A stretch of DNA of 58,999 nt from an uncultured Oscillibacter sp. (GTDB taxonomy: Bacteria; Bacillota; Clostridia; Oscillospirales; Oscillospiraceae): positions 1-58,999 of the forward strand of contig CANDBG010000010.1 of assembly GCA_947382875.1 (NCBI GenBank), given 5' to 3'. A program made the translations under genes and the position numbers. Positions 33,285-40,410 of the stretch are shown one piece after another. The notes under the pieces were generated by a model. That model was not told the DNA's origin, searched no databases, and saw nothing but the letters and a program-made list of their open reading frames with translations. Numbering within the stretch: position 1 is the first letter of the stretch; the number at the start of each line of letters is the position of its first letter.

Positions 33285-34132
33285 GACATATCCCCCTTGA
33301 TGTAAAACAACATGATGTCTTCCAGCGACGCGGCGTCTGACACCGCTTTCGGGTACTTCTTCCCCGCCGCGGCCCGGTCCCGAACCAGATACTCCACGCT
33401 TACGCCGGTTTCCCGACGAACAATGCAGTCCTCCGGCTGTACGACTGTACCACGGCTACAGCGCAGGATTCCATAGCGGTCCAGAAGCGTATCCTTTTCT
33501 TCCTCGAAAATGATTTTTCCACGGTGAATCAATACCACGTAGTCGGCAATCTTTTGTATGTCCGACGTGATGTGGGACGAAAAGAATACCGAATGGTCCT
33601 CGTCCTGAAGAAAGTCCAGCAGCAAATCCAGAATCTCATCCCGAACCACCGGGTCCAGACCTGCAGTGGCCTCGTCGAGAATCAGCAGACGGGGGTGGTG
33701 GGCCAATGCGCAGACAATGGAAAACTTCATCTTCATTCCCTTGGAGAACGTCCTGACCGCTTTGTGACGCGGAATCTGAAAGCGTTCCAGACAGGAGCGA
33801 AACAGGGCGCTGTCCCAGGTGGAGTAGACGCCGGAGAGAACCCGTTCCATGTCCCGGGCCGTGAACACCTCATGAAAATTGCAGGCGTCAAATACCACGC
33901 CGATTTCGTTCTTGACCGTCGGATCGGTGTGGTCCCGTCCGAGAACCTCCACAGTGCCCGCGTCCTTTTGCAGCTCGTTCAGGATCAGGTGAATCGTTGT
34001 ACTTTTGCCCGCGCCGTTTTCTCCGATAAAACCCACAATCCGTCCTTTTGGCACGCAAAAGGAAACGTTGTCCAACGCAAAGCCGTCGAAGCGTTTACAG
34101 AGGTTTTGAACCAGAATATTGTTTTCATCCAT
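33272..34132 (-). CDS. ABC transporter ATP-binding protein
   Basis: A 286-aa ATPase: Walker A GENGAGKSTTI, Q-loop region, signature FSKGMKMKFSI (a degenerate LSGGQ, common in this subfamily), Walker B LLILDEATAGLDP, H-loop SSHITSDI. Works with the permease encoded downstream. It starts 5 nt after the gntR stop. Confidence 0.92.
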   Translation of the reverse strand: MDENNILVQNLCKRFDGFALDNVSFCVPKGRIVGFIGENGAGKSTTIHLILNELQKDAGTVEVLGRDHTDPTVKNEIGVVFDACNFHEVFTARDMERVLSGVYSTWDSALFRSCLERFQIPRHKAVRTFSKGMKMKFSIVCALAHHPRLLILDEATAGLDPVVRDEILDLLLDFLQDEDHSVFFSSHITSDIQKIADYVVLIHRGKIIFEEEKDTLLDRYGILRCSRGTVVQPEDCIVRRETGVSVEYLVRDRAAAGKKYPKAVSDAASLEDIMLFYIKGDMSCED

Positions 34133-34137
34133 GGTGT

Positions 34138-34515
34138 TCAGTCTCCTTCTTCATAAAATAACTGGAGGATTTTTTGCAGCCGTTCCAATTCGATGCCATG
34201 TGTCCGCCCGATGGCGGCGGCCTTTTGCAGCAGGTCCTCTGCAATGCGGAGCTGCTCCTCCTGGATGAATTCCCGGTTCTGCGCGGCGACAAAGCTGCCT
34301 TTGCCGGAAACTGTCTCAATAAAACCGTCGCGGGTCAGGTCCTCGTAGGCCCGCTGCACCGTAATGACGCTCAAATGCAAATCCTTCGCCAAGGCCCGCA
34401 TGGAGGGCAGCGCCTCCCCGGCGGACAGCGTTCCGTCCATGATCTGGCTCTTGATCTGCTGGCAGATCTGCTCGTAAATCGGCTTCCCGCTGCTGTTGCT
34501 GATCAGAATTTCCAT
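34138..34515 (-). CDS. GntR-family regulator, YtrA-like
   Basis: A 125-aa regulator with a winged helix (KPIYEQICQQIKSQIMDGTL, LPSMRALAKDLHLSVITVQR, GKGSF wing) and a short helical C-terminal part, as in the YtrA subgroup that controls a linked ABC transporter. The ATG at 34515 is 5 nt from AGGAGG; a GTG at 34521 lies within that site. First gene of gntR-ATPase-permease. Confidence 0.92.
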   Translation of the reverse strand: MEILISNSSGKPIYEQICQQIKSQIMDGTLSAGEALPSMRALAKDLHLSVITVQRAYEDLTRDGFIETVSGKGSFVAAQNREFIQEEQLRIAEDLLQKAAAIGRTHGIELERLQKILQLFYEEGD

Positions 34516-34547
34516 ATCCACCTCCTTTTGTACTTTCTGTTATATGC

Positions 34548-34566
34548 GTACTGGTTCGATAAGTAC
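34548..34566. promoter_or_regulatory. candidate YtrA-type operator
   Basis: GTACT and AGTAC form an inverted repeat around 9 nt, immediately downstream of the -10 of the gntR promoter. Position fits autorepression by the GntR protein. Confidence 0.45.
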
Positions 34567-34595
34567 AGTATAGACGCATGATTTCCATTTGTCAA
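34567..34595 (-). promoter_or_regulatory. strong sigma-A promoter of the gntR-ABC operon
   Basis: Minus strand perfect TTGACA, 17-nt spacer, TATACT (5/6). Confidence 0.85.
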
Positions 34596-34779
34596 GGGAA
34601 ATTTTCCAAGGTCCGCAAAAATCGTCCCTTTTACCTTTTGTGTTGACAGGATTAAGCACCGTCAATTTCACTAAAGACAAGTTGAAACTGGAATTTATTA
34701 GGGAGTTTGACGAAGAAATAGATAAATAATCACTTATCAACACAAAAAGTAAAAGAGATCAAAAATCTGAGAAAAAGAA
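34596..34779. other. AT-rich spacer with a possible gene fragment
   Basis: The spacer between the gntR promoter and the rpmF terminator is more AT-rich than its surroundings. On the plus strand 34640-34729 reads GLSTVNFTKDKLKLEFI, then REFDEEIDK and a stop, without start or ribosome site. It looks like the tail of a lost gene, family not recognised. Confidence 0.25.
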
Positions 34780-34806
34780 AAAGAGAGGAAAAATTCCCCT
34801 CTTTTT
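34780..34806 (-). terminator. terminator of DUF177-rpmF
   Basis: Stem of AAGAGGGGAA with CCTCTCTT (one G-U pair in the minus-strand RNA), T5 loop, then TTTTTCTTTTTC. Confidence 0.75.
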
Positions 34807-34815
34807 CAGCGGTCC

Positions 34816-35010
34816 TTATTTCGAGACAACGGATTTCACAACCTTGATCTCCCGGCCATTGTAAGTACCGCACTCGCGGCACATTCTATGAGGCAGGTGC
34901 ATAGCACCGCATTTCGGGCACACGACCAGGTTGGGCGCTGCCAGCTTCCAGGTGGAGCTGCGCCGTTTATCCCGTCTTGCTTTGGATACCTTCCCCTTGG
35001 GTACTGCCAT
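34816..35010 (-). CDS. rpmF: 50S ribosomal protein L32
   Basis: A 64-aa L32: MAVPKGKVSKARRDKRRS at the start and a zinc ribbon CPKCGAMHLPHRMCRECG with four cysteines. Length is normal. It follows the DUF177 gene by 57 nt, the usual bacterial arrangement. Confidence 0.97.
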   Translation of the reverse strand: MAVPKGKVSKARRDKRRSSTWKLAAPNLVVCPKCGAMHLPHRMCRECGTYNGREIKVVKSVVSK

Positions 35011-35067
35011 TTTGACACCTCCTTATTCATACAAAAGTCCGGGTGTCAGCCCGTCCTTCTTTGGTCT

Positions 35068-35547
35068 TTATTTGTTTTCCAAAAGTCTGCTCAGAACTGC
35101 CAGACGGGGGTCCGGCTCTTTCTTGCAGGAGCAGGGGCCGAGGTTCAGGTCGGCCCCGCACCGGGAACAAAGCCCTTTGCAGTCTTCTGAACACAGGTTT
35201 TTTGTGTCCAAGCCGAGAATGAACGCCGTACGGGCCAGATCGCCCACGTCCGCTTTGCCGTCTTCCAGCAAAACAATTTCGTCGTTTTCCTCGTTTTGGA
35301 CCTCCTCCGCCAAAGTGCAGCGGTAAGAGACTTCTTTTTCACGCGCAAACGCCTTGCCGCAGCGGTCGCACATCAAATCCAGCTCCGCTTTCGCAGTCAG
35401 TTCCAGTTCCAAAAGGCCCGCCGTGTTTCGCACCATTCCCTCCACCGATACCGGGCAGGGAATGCCTGCGTCGGACAGGTCCATTTCAAACTGAAAGTCC
35501 AGGCGTTTTCCTGGCGCATATAAAATTGGCCGTACATCTAAACGCAT
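35068..35547 (-). CDS. YceD family protein (DUF177)
   Basis: A 159-aa YceD/DUF177 protein. Seen: LMCDRCGKAF and a second cysteine cluster NLCSEDCKGLCSRCGADLN near the C-terminus, which is conserved in the family. Its role is linked to 23S rRNA processing or accumulation in plants and bacteria; details are open. Cotranscribed with rpmF. Confidence 0.92.
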   Translation of the reverse strand: MRLDVRPILYAPGKRLDFQFEMDLSDAGIPCPVSVEGMVRNTAGLLELELTAKAELDLMCDRCGKAFAREKEVSYRCTLAEEVQNEENDEIVLLEDGKADVGDLARTAFILGLDTKNLCSEDCKGLCSRCGADLNLGPCSCKKEPDPRLAVLSRLLENK

Positions 35548-35574
35548 AAATTACCTCGCAATGACACAACTGCT

Positions 35575-35603
35575 ATTATAATTGATACATCCGCGGTTGT
35601 CAA
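35575..35603 (-). promoter_or_regulatory. consensus sigma-A promoter of DUF177-rpmF
   Basis: Minus strand TTGACA, exactly 17 nt, TATAAT: a full match, as expected for a ribosomal protein operon. Confidence 0.92.
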
Positions 35604-35649
35604 ACTATTTTTTCAACTTTTTCCGTTTTTCTTCCGGCGTATCCTCCGC

Positions 35650-35678
35650 TTGCGAAGCGGCGGCGTCTGTGTTACAAT
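35650..35678 (+). promoter_or_regulatory. possible upstream promoter toward ruvX
   Basis: TTGCGA, 17-nt spacer, TACAAT. A 33-codon ORF starting at 35686 follows but has no ribosome site and resembles nothing known. Confidence 0.4.
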
Positions 35679-35764
35679 CCATTTCATGCTGCAAACAGGA
35701 AAAGAGGACATCCCTTTTATCGTTATTGCTGAATTTCGACGCTGGCGATTTTGCCGCTTTCAGA

Positions 35765-35793
35765 TTGAACCGCAGAGCGGGTCATGATATAAT
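35765..35793 (+). promoter_or_regulatory. promoter of the immunity pseudogene and ruvX
   Basis: TTGAAC, 17-nt spacer, perfect TATAAT, followed by an AGGAG site and the ATG of the pseudogene at 35833. Confidence 0.65.
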
Positions 35794-35832
35794 TGGAACA
35801 GCAAATCATGGTTTATTAGGAGTTCCGTTGTA

Positions 35833-36146
35833 ATGAAGTTGATTGATTATGAAGAAGATCATCTGTGGAGAGGGACCATTCTGCGTAAGAGGTAATATCC
35901 TTTTGAAAAAATCGTTGATTTTATGTTAGTTGATATTCCCTGCGTTGAAAGCAGCTTTGCATTTCTGGATATTATGCGGGGTGTACCATGTGTTTTCTGC
36001 CAATAGAAGCAAAAAGCGCAAATGCACATTCTGTTTCCAGAAGATGGTTTGTAAAAAACTGGACTCAATGGGTGTATTCAGAATATTCCATCAACGATGC
36101 GTTTATTCTGAACGCAGAAGCGCCAAAGAGAGAGGAGATATTTTGA
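35833..36146 (+). pseudogene. decayed Imm45-like immunity gene
   Basis: ATG at 35833 behind AGGAG opens MKLIDYEEDHLWRGTILRKR and stops at TAA 35893. The same frame goes on with YPFEKIVDFMLVDIPCVESS. Near 35990 it must shift frame to give SVSRRWFVKNWTQWVYSEYS and INDAFILNAEAP, ending at the TGA that overlaps the ruvX start. Both halves follow the Imm45 pattern (YP-E-VVDFML, then a W-NW-KWVY block), so a stop and a frameshift, and perhaps a small deletion, have destroyed the gene. Family match is by eye. Confidence 0.6.
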
Positions 36147-36562
36147 TGCGTATTATGGCCATTGACTACGGCGACGCGCATACCGGCATTGCCATTTCAG
36201 ACCCCACCGGTTTCCTGACCGGCTTCACCACCACCATTACCGCCTACCGCCCGGACGCTGCGGCGGAACAGGTGGCCGCCCTGGCGGCGGAATACGGCGT
36301 CGGGGAACTGGTATTGGGGCATCCCCGCAACATGGACGGTTCCCTGGGGCCGCGGGCGCAAAAGGCCGAAGAATTCGCCGGTCTCCTGGAAAAAATCACC
36401 GGCTTGTCCGTCGTCCTCTGGGACGAACGACGCACGACCATTGATGCACATCAGATTTTGTTCCATGCTGGAAAAAATGCAAAAAAACGGAAAAAAATGG
36501 TGGATGCCGTAGCCGCTTCCCTCATTCTGGAAGGCTATCTTACTTATAAAAAAGGAAATTAA
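36146..36562 (+). CDS. ruvX: RuvX/YqgF Holliday junction resolvase-like protein
   Basis: A 138-aa RNase H-fold protein: MRIMAIDYGDAHTGIAISD with the first catalytic aspartate, LVLGHPRNMDGSLGPRA, WDERRTTIDA and the final KKMVDAVAASLILEGYL with the last aspartate. Family members process pre-16S rRNA or resolve junctions. The ATG shares one base with the stop of the decayed immunity gene, and AGAGAGGAG precedes it, so ruvX depends on that transcript. Confidence 0.93.
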   Translation: MRIMAIDYGDAHTGIAISDPTGFLTGFTTTITAYRPDAAAEQVAALAAEYGVGELVLGHPRNMDGSLGPRAQKAEEFAGLLEKITGLSVVLWDERRTTIDAHQILFHAGKNAKKRKKMVDAVAASLILEGYLTYKKGN

Positions 36563-36773
36563 TTCTCCTTCACCCACCGGAACCCGATCTTTTTCGACAA
36601 GTTTTCCAACTGTTTTCCAACTGTTTTTAGGGATTCCTACGAAAAATTACATACTTGTGCAACTTTTCCCTTACATATTTTCTGGAAAATGTGGTAAACT
36701 ATGGGTATCGCAAAGAATTTTGTCTGCATTCCGCAGCAAAATCTGCGCACTTTGATGAAGGAGGTCCCGTTTC

Positions 36774-37301
36774 ATGTTTCAGCCAGGAGATATGGTCGTC
36801 TATGCTTCCGCCGGCGTTTGCCGGGTGGAGGAAGTTTCCCCGCTTCAGGGAGCGAAAGGCCCTGACAAAAATAAAAAATATTACCGGCTCAACCCGCTCC
36901 AGCAGGACGGCGTGATCTATGCCCCCGTGGACAACGCCAGTGTTCGTATGCGCCCGGTCATCTCCGCGGAGGAGGCTGAAGCGTTGATCGAACTCATTCC
37001 AACCATTGACGCCTCCGTTTGCCGCGCCCCATCGCTCCAGGCCCTGGCGCAGCATTACCAGACCGCCGTCCGCAGCAACGACTGCCGGGATTTGATCGGT
37101 ATGGTGAAGGCCATTTACAACAAACGGCGTACCGTGGAAGCGCAAAAGCGTCATTTGGGTATGGTGGACGAGCGCTATATGAAGCAGGCCGAACGGCTGC
37201 TGTACGGCGAATTCTCTGTGGCATTGGGAATTCCCTTCGACGAGGTTCAGCCTTATATTGCCAGCCGGATTGAAACCGGATTCGGTCCCGTTGGGGCCTG
37301 A
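36774..37301 (+). CDS. CarD-family transcriptional regulator
   Basis: A 175-aa CarD/CdnL-like protein. The N-terminal Tudor-like RNA-polymerase-interacting domain (FQPGDMVVYASAGVCRVEEV to about residue 60) precedes a helical C-terminal DNA-binding domain. Such proteins stabilise open promoter complexes, often at rRNA promoters. AAGGAGG precedes the ATG; a TAAACT near 36695 may be its -10. Single gene with its own terminator. Confidence 0.92.
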   Translation: MFQPGDMVVYASAGVCRVEEVSPLQGAKGPDKNKKYYRLNPLQQDGVIYAPVDNASVRMRPVISAEEAEALIELIPTIDASVCRAPSLQALAQHYQTAVRSNDCRDLIGMVKAIYNKRRTVEAQKRHLGMVDERYMKQAERLLYGEFSVALGIPFDEVQPYIASRIETGFGPVGA

Positions 37302-37313
37302 GTGCAGCAAAGA

Positions 37314-37336
37314 CCGTCCTTGCGGACGGCCTTTTT
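37314..37336 (+). terminator. terminator of the CarD-family gene
   Basis: CCGTCC/GGACGG stem, TTGC loop, then CC and five T. The converging Nudix gene ends 3 nt away. Confidence 0.8.
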
Positions 37337-37338
37337 GC

Positions 37339-37947
37339 TTATTCCGCCACCAGTGACCGGGTAATCCGGGCCGTCATTCCCCAAACGACATGGCCCTGAT
37401 AATACCAGACCGGCACCTCTATTTCCCCGTCTGCCCACGGATAGTCGCGGGATATGCCGACCGCCTCATACGGAAATTTCTCCGGGACCTGAGGCGTCAG
37501 ACGGTACTTCCAGACCTCCGGCGGCGTTTCACGGAAAAAGGACAGGGGAACGGTAAAGGTCTCCGCGACTTCCGCCGGCGAAGGACGCATTCCCTCAAAG
37601 CCCTCCGGAGACACAACGGCCAGAATGGGCCGCAGAAGAAAACCTCGTTGATTGCAGATAAAATCCGGTGTTCCTAACAGACGCACCTCCTGACGGGGAA
37701 TGGCAAGCTCCTCCTCCGTCTCCCGGAGGGCGCACTGCTCCGGCGTCTCGCCCGGCTCCATCCGTCCGCCGGGAAAGCAGACCTCCCCGCCTTGACGTAA
37801 ATTCGCTGCCCGAACCTCATAGAGCAAGTGCAGGCCCTCCGGACGTTCCACCAGCGGACAGAGAACCGCATAGCTGCGCGCTGCTCCCAGAAGCCCCGGT
37901 TCCCGTTCCCGGAACCGTCGGGACAGCGCTTCCAGTTCATTTCTCAC
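37339..37947 (-). CDS. Nudix hydrolase, CoA-pyrophosphatase-like
   Basis: A 202-aa Nudix enzyme. The Nudix box is GGRMEPGETPEQCALRETEEELAI; the usual glycine before the last hydrophobic residue is alanine. The protein start (LSRRFREREPGLLGAARSYAVL) and LRQGGEVCFPGGR resemble the NudL/YeaB type that splits CoA. Substrate not proven. Overlaps the lipid kinase gene by 4 nt. Confidence 0.87.
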   Translation of the reverse strand: MRNELEALSRRFREREPGLLGAARSYAVLCPLVERPEGLHLLYEVRAANLRQGGEVCFPGGRMEPGETPEQCALRETEEELAIPRQEVRLLGTPDFICNQRGFLLRPILAVVSPEGFEGMRPSPAEVAETFTVPLSFFRETPPEVWKYRLTPQVPEKFPYEAVGISRDYPWADGEIEVPVWYYQGHVVWGMTARITRSLVAE

Positions 37948-38834
37948 AGCAGCATCGTCAGGGCGCGGCGGCAGTTTACCACGTCCACTGCCGGTACGCT
38001 GGCGGCATATTCGCCGTCCAGGGACCAGGGGAGTTCTTCGTCCGTTTCCAGGTGGATGGAGGAAACATGACGGAAAATCAGTCCGTGACGGTCGTATTCC
38101 TGATTCAAAATCGCATGAACCAACGCCTGTAAGTCCGCGGGCGTTTTGGGACTGGGAATCAGGAGCATTTCAAACAGTCCGTCGTCCAGAACAACCCGTT
38201 CCGGGTCCAGCTTCATCAGGCCGCCGATGGAAGTGGAATTGCAGACTGCGCCGAACAGATATTCCCCGTTCAGAACCTCCCCGTCGGCGGTGAGGCGGAC
38301 GTTGTAGGGCCGCAGACTGTTCAGGTCCTTCATGCCCTCGACGATATAGGCCAGATGACCCAGGGCGTTTTTGGCGGACTGCGGCGCGGCGTAAGAGCTG
38401 CGGGTGAACGCGCCGAAAGATGCCACATACACAAAGCTCCGTGAATTCCACAGGCCCACGTCCAGCTGTCGGGGCACGTTCCGGGCAATGGCCGCCGCCG
38501 CAGAGGACGGCGTGCGGGAAATGTGCAGACAGGAGGCAAAGTCGTTGGTGCTTCCCTGGGCAAGATAGCCCAGCAGAGGACGCTTTTTCTTCAGCTGCAT
38601 CAGGCCGGAGACCACCTCGTTCAGCGTTCCGTCGCCGCCTACGGCGACTACCAGATCGTATTTCCCGCCCTCCCGGATTACCGTTTCCACCGCGTCGCCG
38701 GGAGAGGTGGTCTTGTGGACGGACGTTAAATAGCCCGCGTCGGAAAAAATCGAAACCGCATCAAAAAGCGGTCCCCGGGACTTGTTCCGTCCGGCCCGGG
38801 GGTTGACAATCATCAGCAGCCTGCGCTGTTTCAT
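37944..38834 (-). CDS. diacylglycerol/lipid kinase family protein
   Basis: A 296-aa DAGK-domain lipid kinase (DgkB/YegS type): IVNPRAGRNKSRG at the start, the ATP site VVAVGGDGTLNEVVSGL, and LGYLAQGSTNDFA. The C-terminal beta-sandwich ends with LPWSLDGEYA. It could recycle diacylglycerol or make another lipid phosphate. Translationally coupled to the Nudix gene. Confidence 0.9.
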   Translation of the reverse strand: MKQRRLLMIVNPRAGRNKSRGPLFDAVSIFSDAGYLTSVHKTTSPGDAVETVIREGGKYDLVVAVGGDGTLNEVVSGLMQLKKKRPLLGYLAQGSTNDFASCLHISRTPSSAAAAIARNVPRQLDVGLWNSRSFVYVASFGAFTRSSYAAPQSAKNALGHLAYIVEGMKDLNSLRPYNVRLTADGEVLNGEYLFGAVCNSTSIGGLMKLDPERVVLDDGLFEMLLIPSPKTPADLQALVHAILNQEYDRHGLIFRHVSSIHLETDEELPWSLDGEYAASVPAVDVVNCRRALTMLL

Positions 38835-38967
38835 AACGGATCGGCCTCCTTGCTGTATTCCTTCCGTAAGTTAAGATTTAGTGTATTTTAGTATAACACG
38901 GGAAAATGAGGATTGCAATTCTTACAAAGTCAGAGTACAATGTTTTTTGTCAAAGGATGGTGAAGGA

Positions 38968-40206
38968 ATGAAACATGAAAATGGACACATCGCGTTGGGA
39001 ATAACCGTTTTTTGCACGGCGGCCGCAATCCTTCTCTTTTACGACACCTTGTTCGGAGAAAAAGCGATGCTTGCCATCGGCGGACAATTTCTTTCAGCGG
39101 TGCAGCCTATTTTGTACGGCGCGTTTATTGCTTACCTGCTGGCCCCGATGGTCAACTTCTTTGAGACGCAGTTTTTTTCCGGTTTCCTCCAGCGGGCGCG
39201 GGAAAAGGGCCGCCGGAATTCCGCAGGCGTGCGGGCGCTGAGCGTACTGCTGACCTGGCTTGTGATTGGAGTCCTGTTCTATCTCCTGGCCTCCGTGCTG
39301 CTGCCGGAGTTGTACCGCAGCGTTTTGCAGTTCGTTTCCAACGCCGAGACCTATTATTATACCATCAGCGGCTGGATTACGCACCTTTTGGAGACCAATC
39401 CGCCGGTGGCCGATTGGGTGAGCCGGCAAATGGACGTTTACTTCGACGATATTAATAACTGGCTGACCCGCGGGGTTCTTCCGCAGCTTCAAACAGTCAT
39501 GACTACGGTTTCCGGCGGCTTGGTGAGTCTGGTGAATTTCCTGAAAAATATGCTGGTGGGCGTGATTGTCTCCGTTTACCTTCTGGCTACCAAGGAACAC
39601 TGTGCCGCACAGGCGCGGCGAATCGTGTACAGCCTCTTTTCACAGGAAAATGTCCGCTGGGTGCTGCGGGGCGTGCGGAAGATCGACAGCATCTTTTCCG
39701 GTTTCGTACGGGGAAAACTGCTGGATTCCATCATCATTGGTATTTTATGCTTTGCGGGCTGTTCCATTCTGGGATTTCCATATACGCCGCTGGTGTCCGT
39801 GTTTGTGGGCGTGACGAATATCATCCCCTTCTTTGGCCCCTTCCTGGGCGCTATTCCCAGTATCTTCCTGATTCTCCTGGTCTCGCCCATGAAAGCGCTG
39901 TATTTCCTGATTTTCGTTCTGGCCCTTCAGCAGCTGGATGGCAACGTCATCGGTCCGAAAATCCTGGGCGACAAAACGGGACTTTCCAGTTTGTGGGTGA
40001 TTGTCGCCATTCTGGTGGGCGGCAGCTTCTTCGGCGTGGTGGGAATGTTCTTTGGCGTGCCGGTGTGCGCCTGCCTCTACTCCGCGGCCAATTTCTTTCT
40101 GGATGTCCGCCTGCGGAAGAAGGGGCTCCCACAGGAAACCAACGCCTATACAGCCAATTACCCGCAGGAGAAAAAAACCGCCTCTCAGGGGCCGGAAAAT
40201 TTGTGA
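38968..40206 (+). CDS. AI-2E family transporter (PerM-like)
   Basis: A 412-aa membrane protein with about eight hydrophobic segments. The C-terminal signature is clear: GVTNIIPFFGPFLGAIPS, ALQQLDGNVIGPKILG, and VGMFFGVPVCAC. Members export diverse small molecules or exchange ions; the autoinducer-2 role is shown for few. The start at 38968 follows AAAGGATGG; the frame is open further upstream without a ribosome site. Confidence 0.9.
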   Translation: MKHENGHIALGITVFCTAAAILLFYDTLFGEKAMLAIGGQFLSAVQPILYGAFIAYLLAPMVNFFETQFFSGFLQRAREKGRRNSAGVRALSVLLTWLVIGVLFYLLASVLLPELYRSVLQFVSNAETYYYTISGWITHLLETNPPVADWVSRQMDVYFDDINNWLTRGVLPQLQTVMTTVSGGLVSLVNFLKNMLVGVIVSVYLLATKEHCAAQARRIVYSLFSQENVRWVLRGVRKIDSIFSGFVRGKLLDSIIIGILCFAGCSILGFPYTPLVSVFVGVTNIIPFFGPFLGAIPSIFLILLVSPMKALYFLIFVLALQQLDGNVIGPKILGDKTGLSSLWVIVAILVGGSFFGVVGMFFGVPVCACLYSAANFFLDVRLRKKGLPQETNAYTANYPQEKKTASQGPENL

Positions 40207-40212
40207 AATCTC

Positions 40213-40241
40213 TTGCAATCTTCCGGCAGTTCGTGTAAAAT
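40213..40241 (+). promoter_or_regulatory. promoter of the ABC importer operon
   Basis: TTGCAA, 17-nt spacer, TAAAAT (5/6), starting 7 nt after the AI-2E transporter stop. Transcripts would carry a leader of roughly 160 nt. Confidence 0.6.
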
Positions 40242-40249
40242 ACAGCCTT

Positions 40250-40289
40250 GCGGAGCGGCGTCCGACGCCCCCGCAGGGCTTTGTTTTTT
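40250..40289 (+). terminator. terminator-like hairpin in the ABC importer leader
   Basis: GGCGTC/GACGCC with outer GCGG/CCGC pairs and a T-rich tail (TTTGTTTTTT). It either terminates the AI-2E transporter gene or, because it lies downstream of a promoter match, attenuates the importer operon. CGGAGCGGC is repeated directly at 40250-40259 and near 40313. Confidence 0.6.
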
Positions 40290-40410
40290 GTTCCGCCGCG
40301 CCATGCGCCCCGGAGCGGCCCGACAATTGAATAAAGCCGATCATTCTGTCTGGGCGGGACAGTCCCCGTCCAACACTGACCCAAAGCGGCAGTGATGAAA
40401 AGGAGAAGAC

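Noticed and set aside
35686-35787. A 33-codon ORF after the promoter at 35650
   Set aside because: No ribosome site and no similarity; it overlaps the next promoter.
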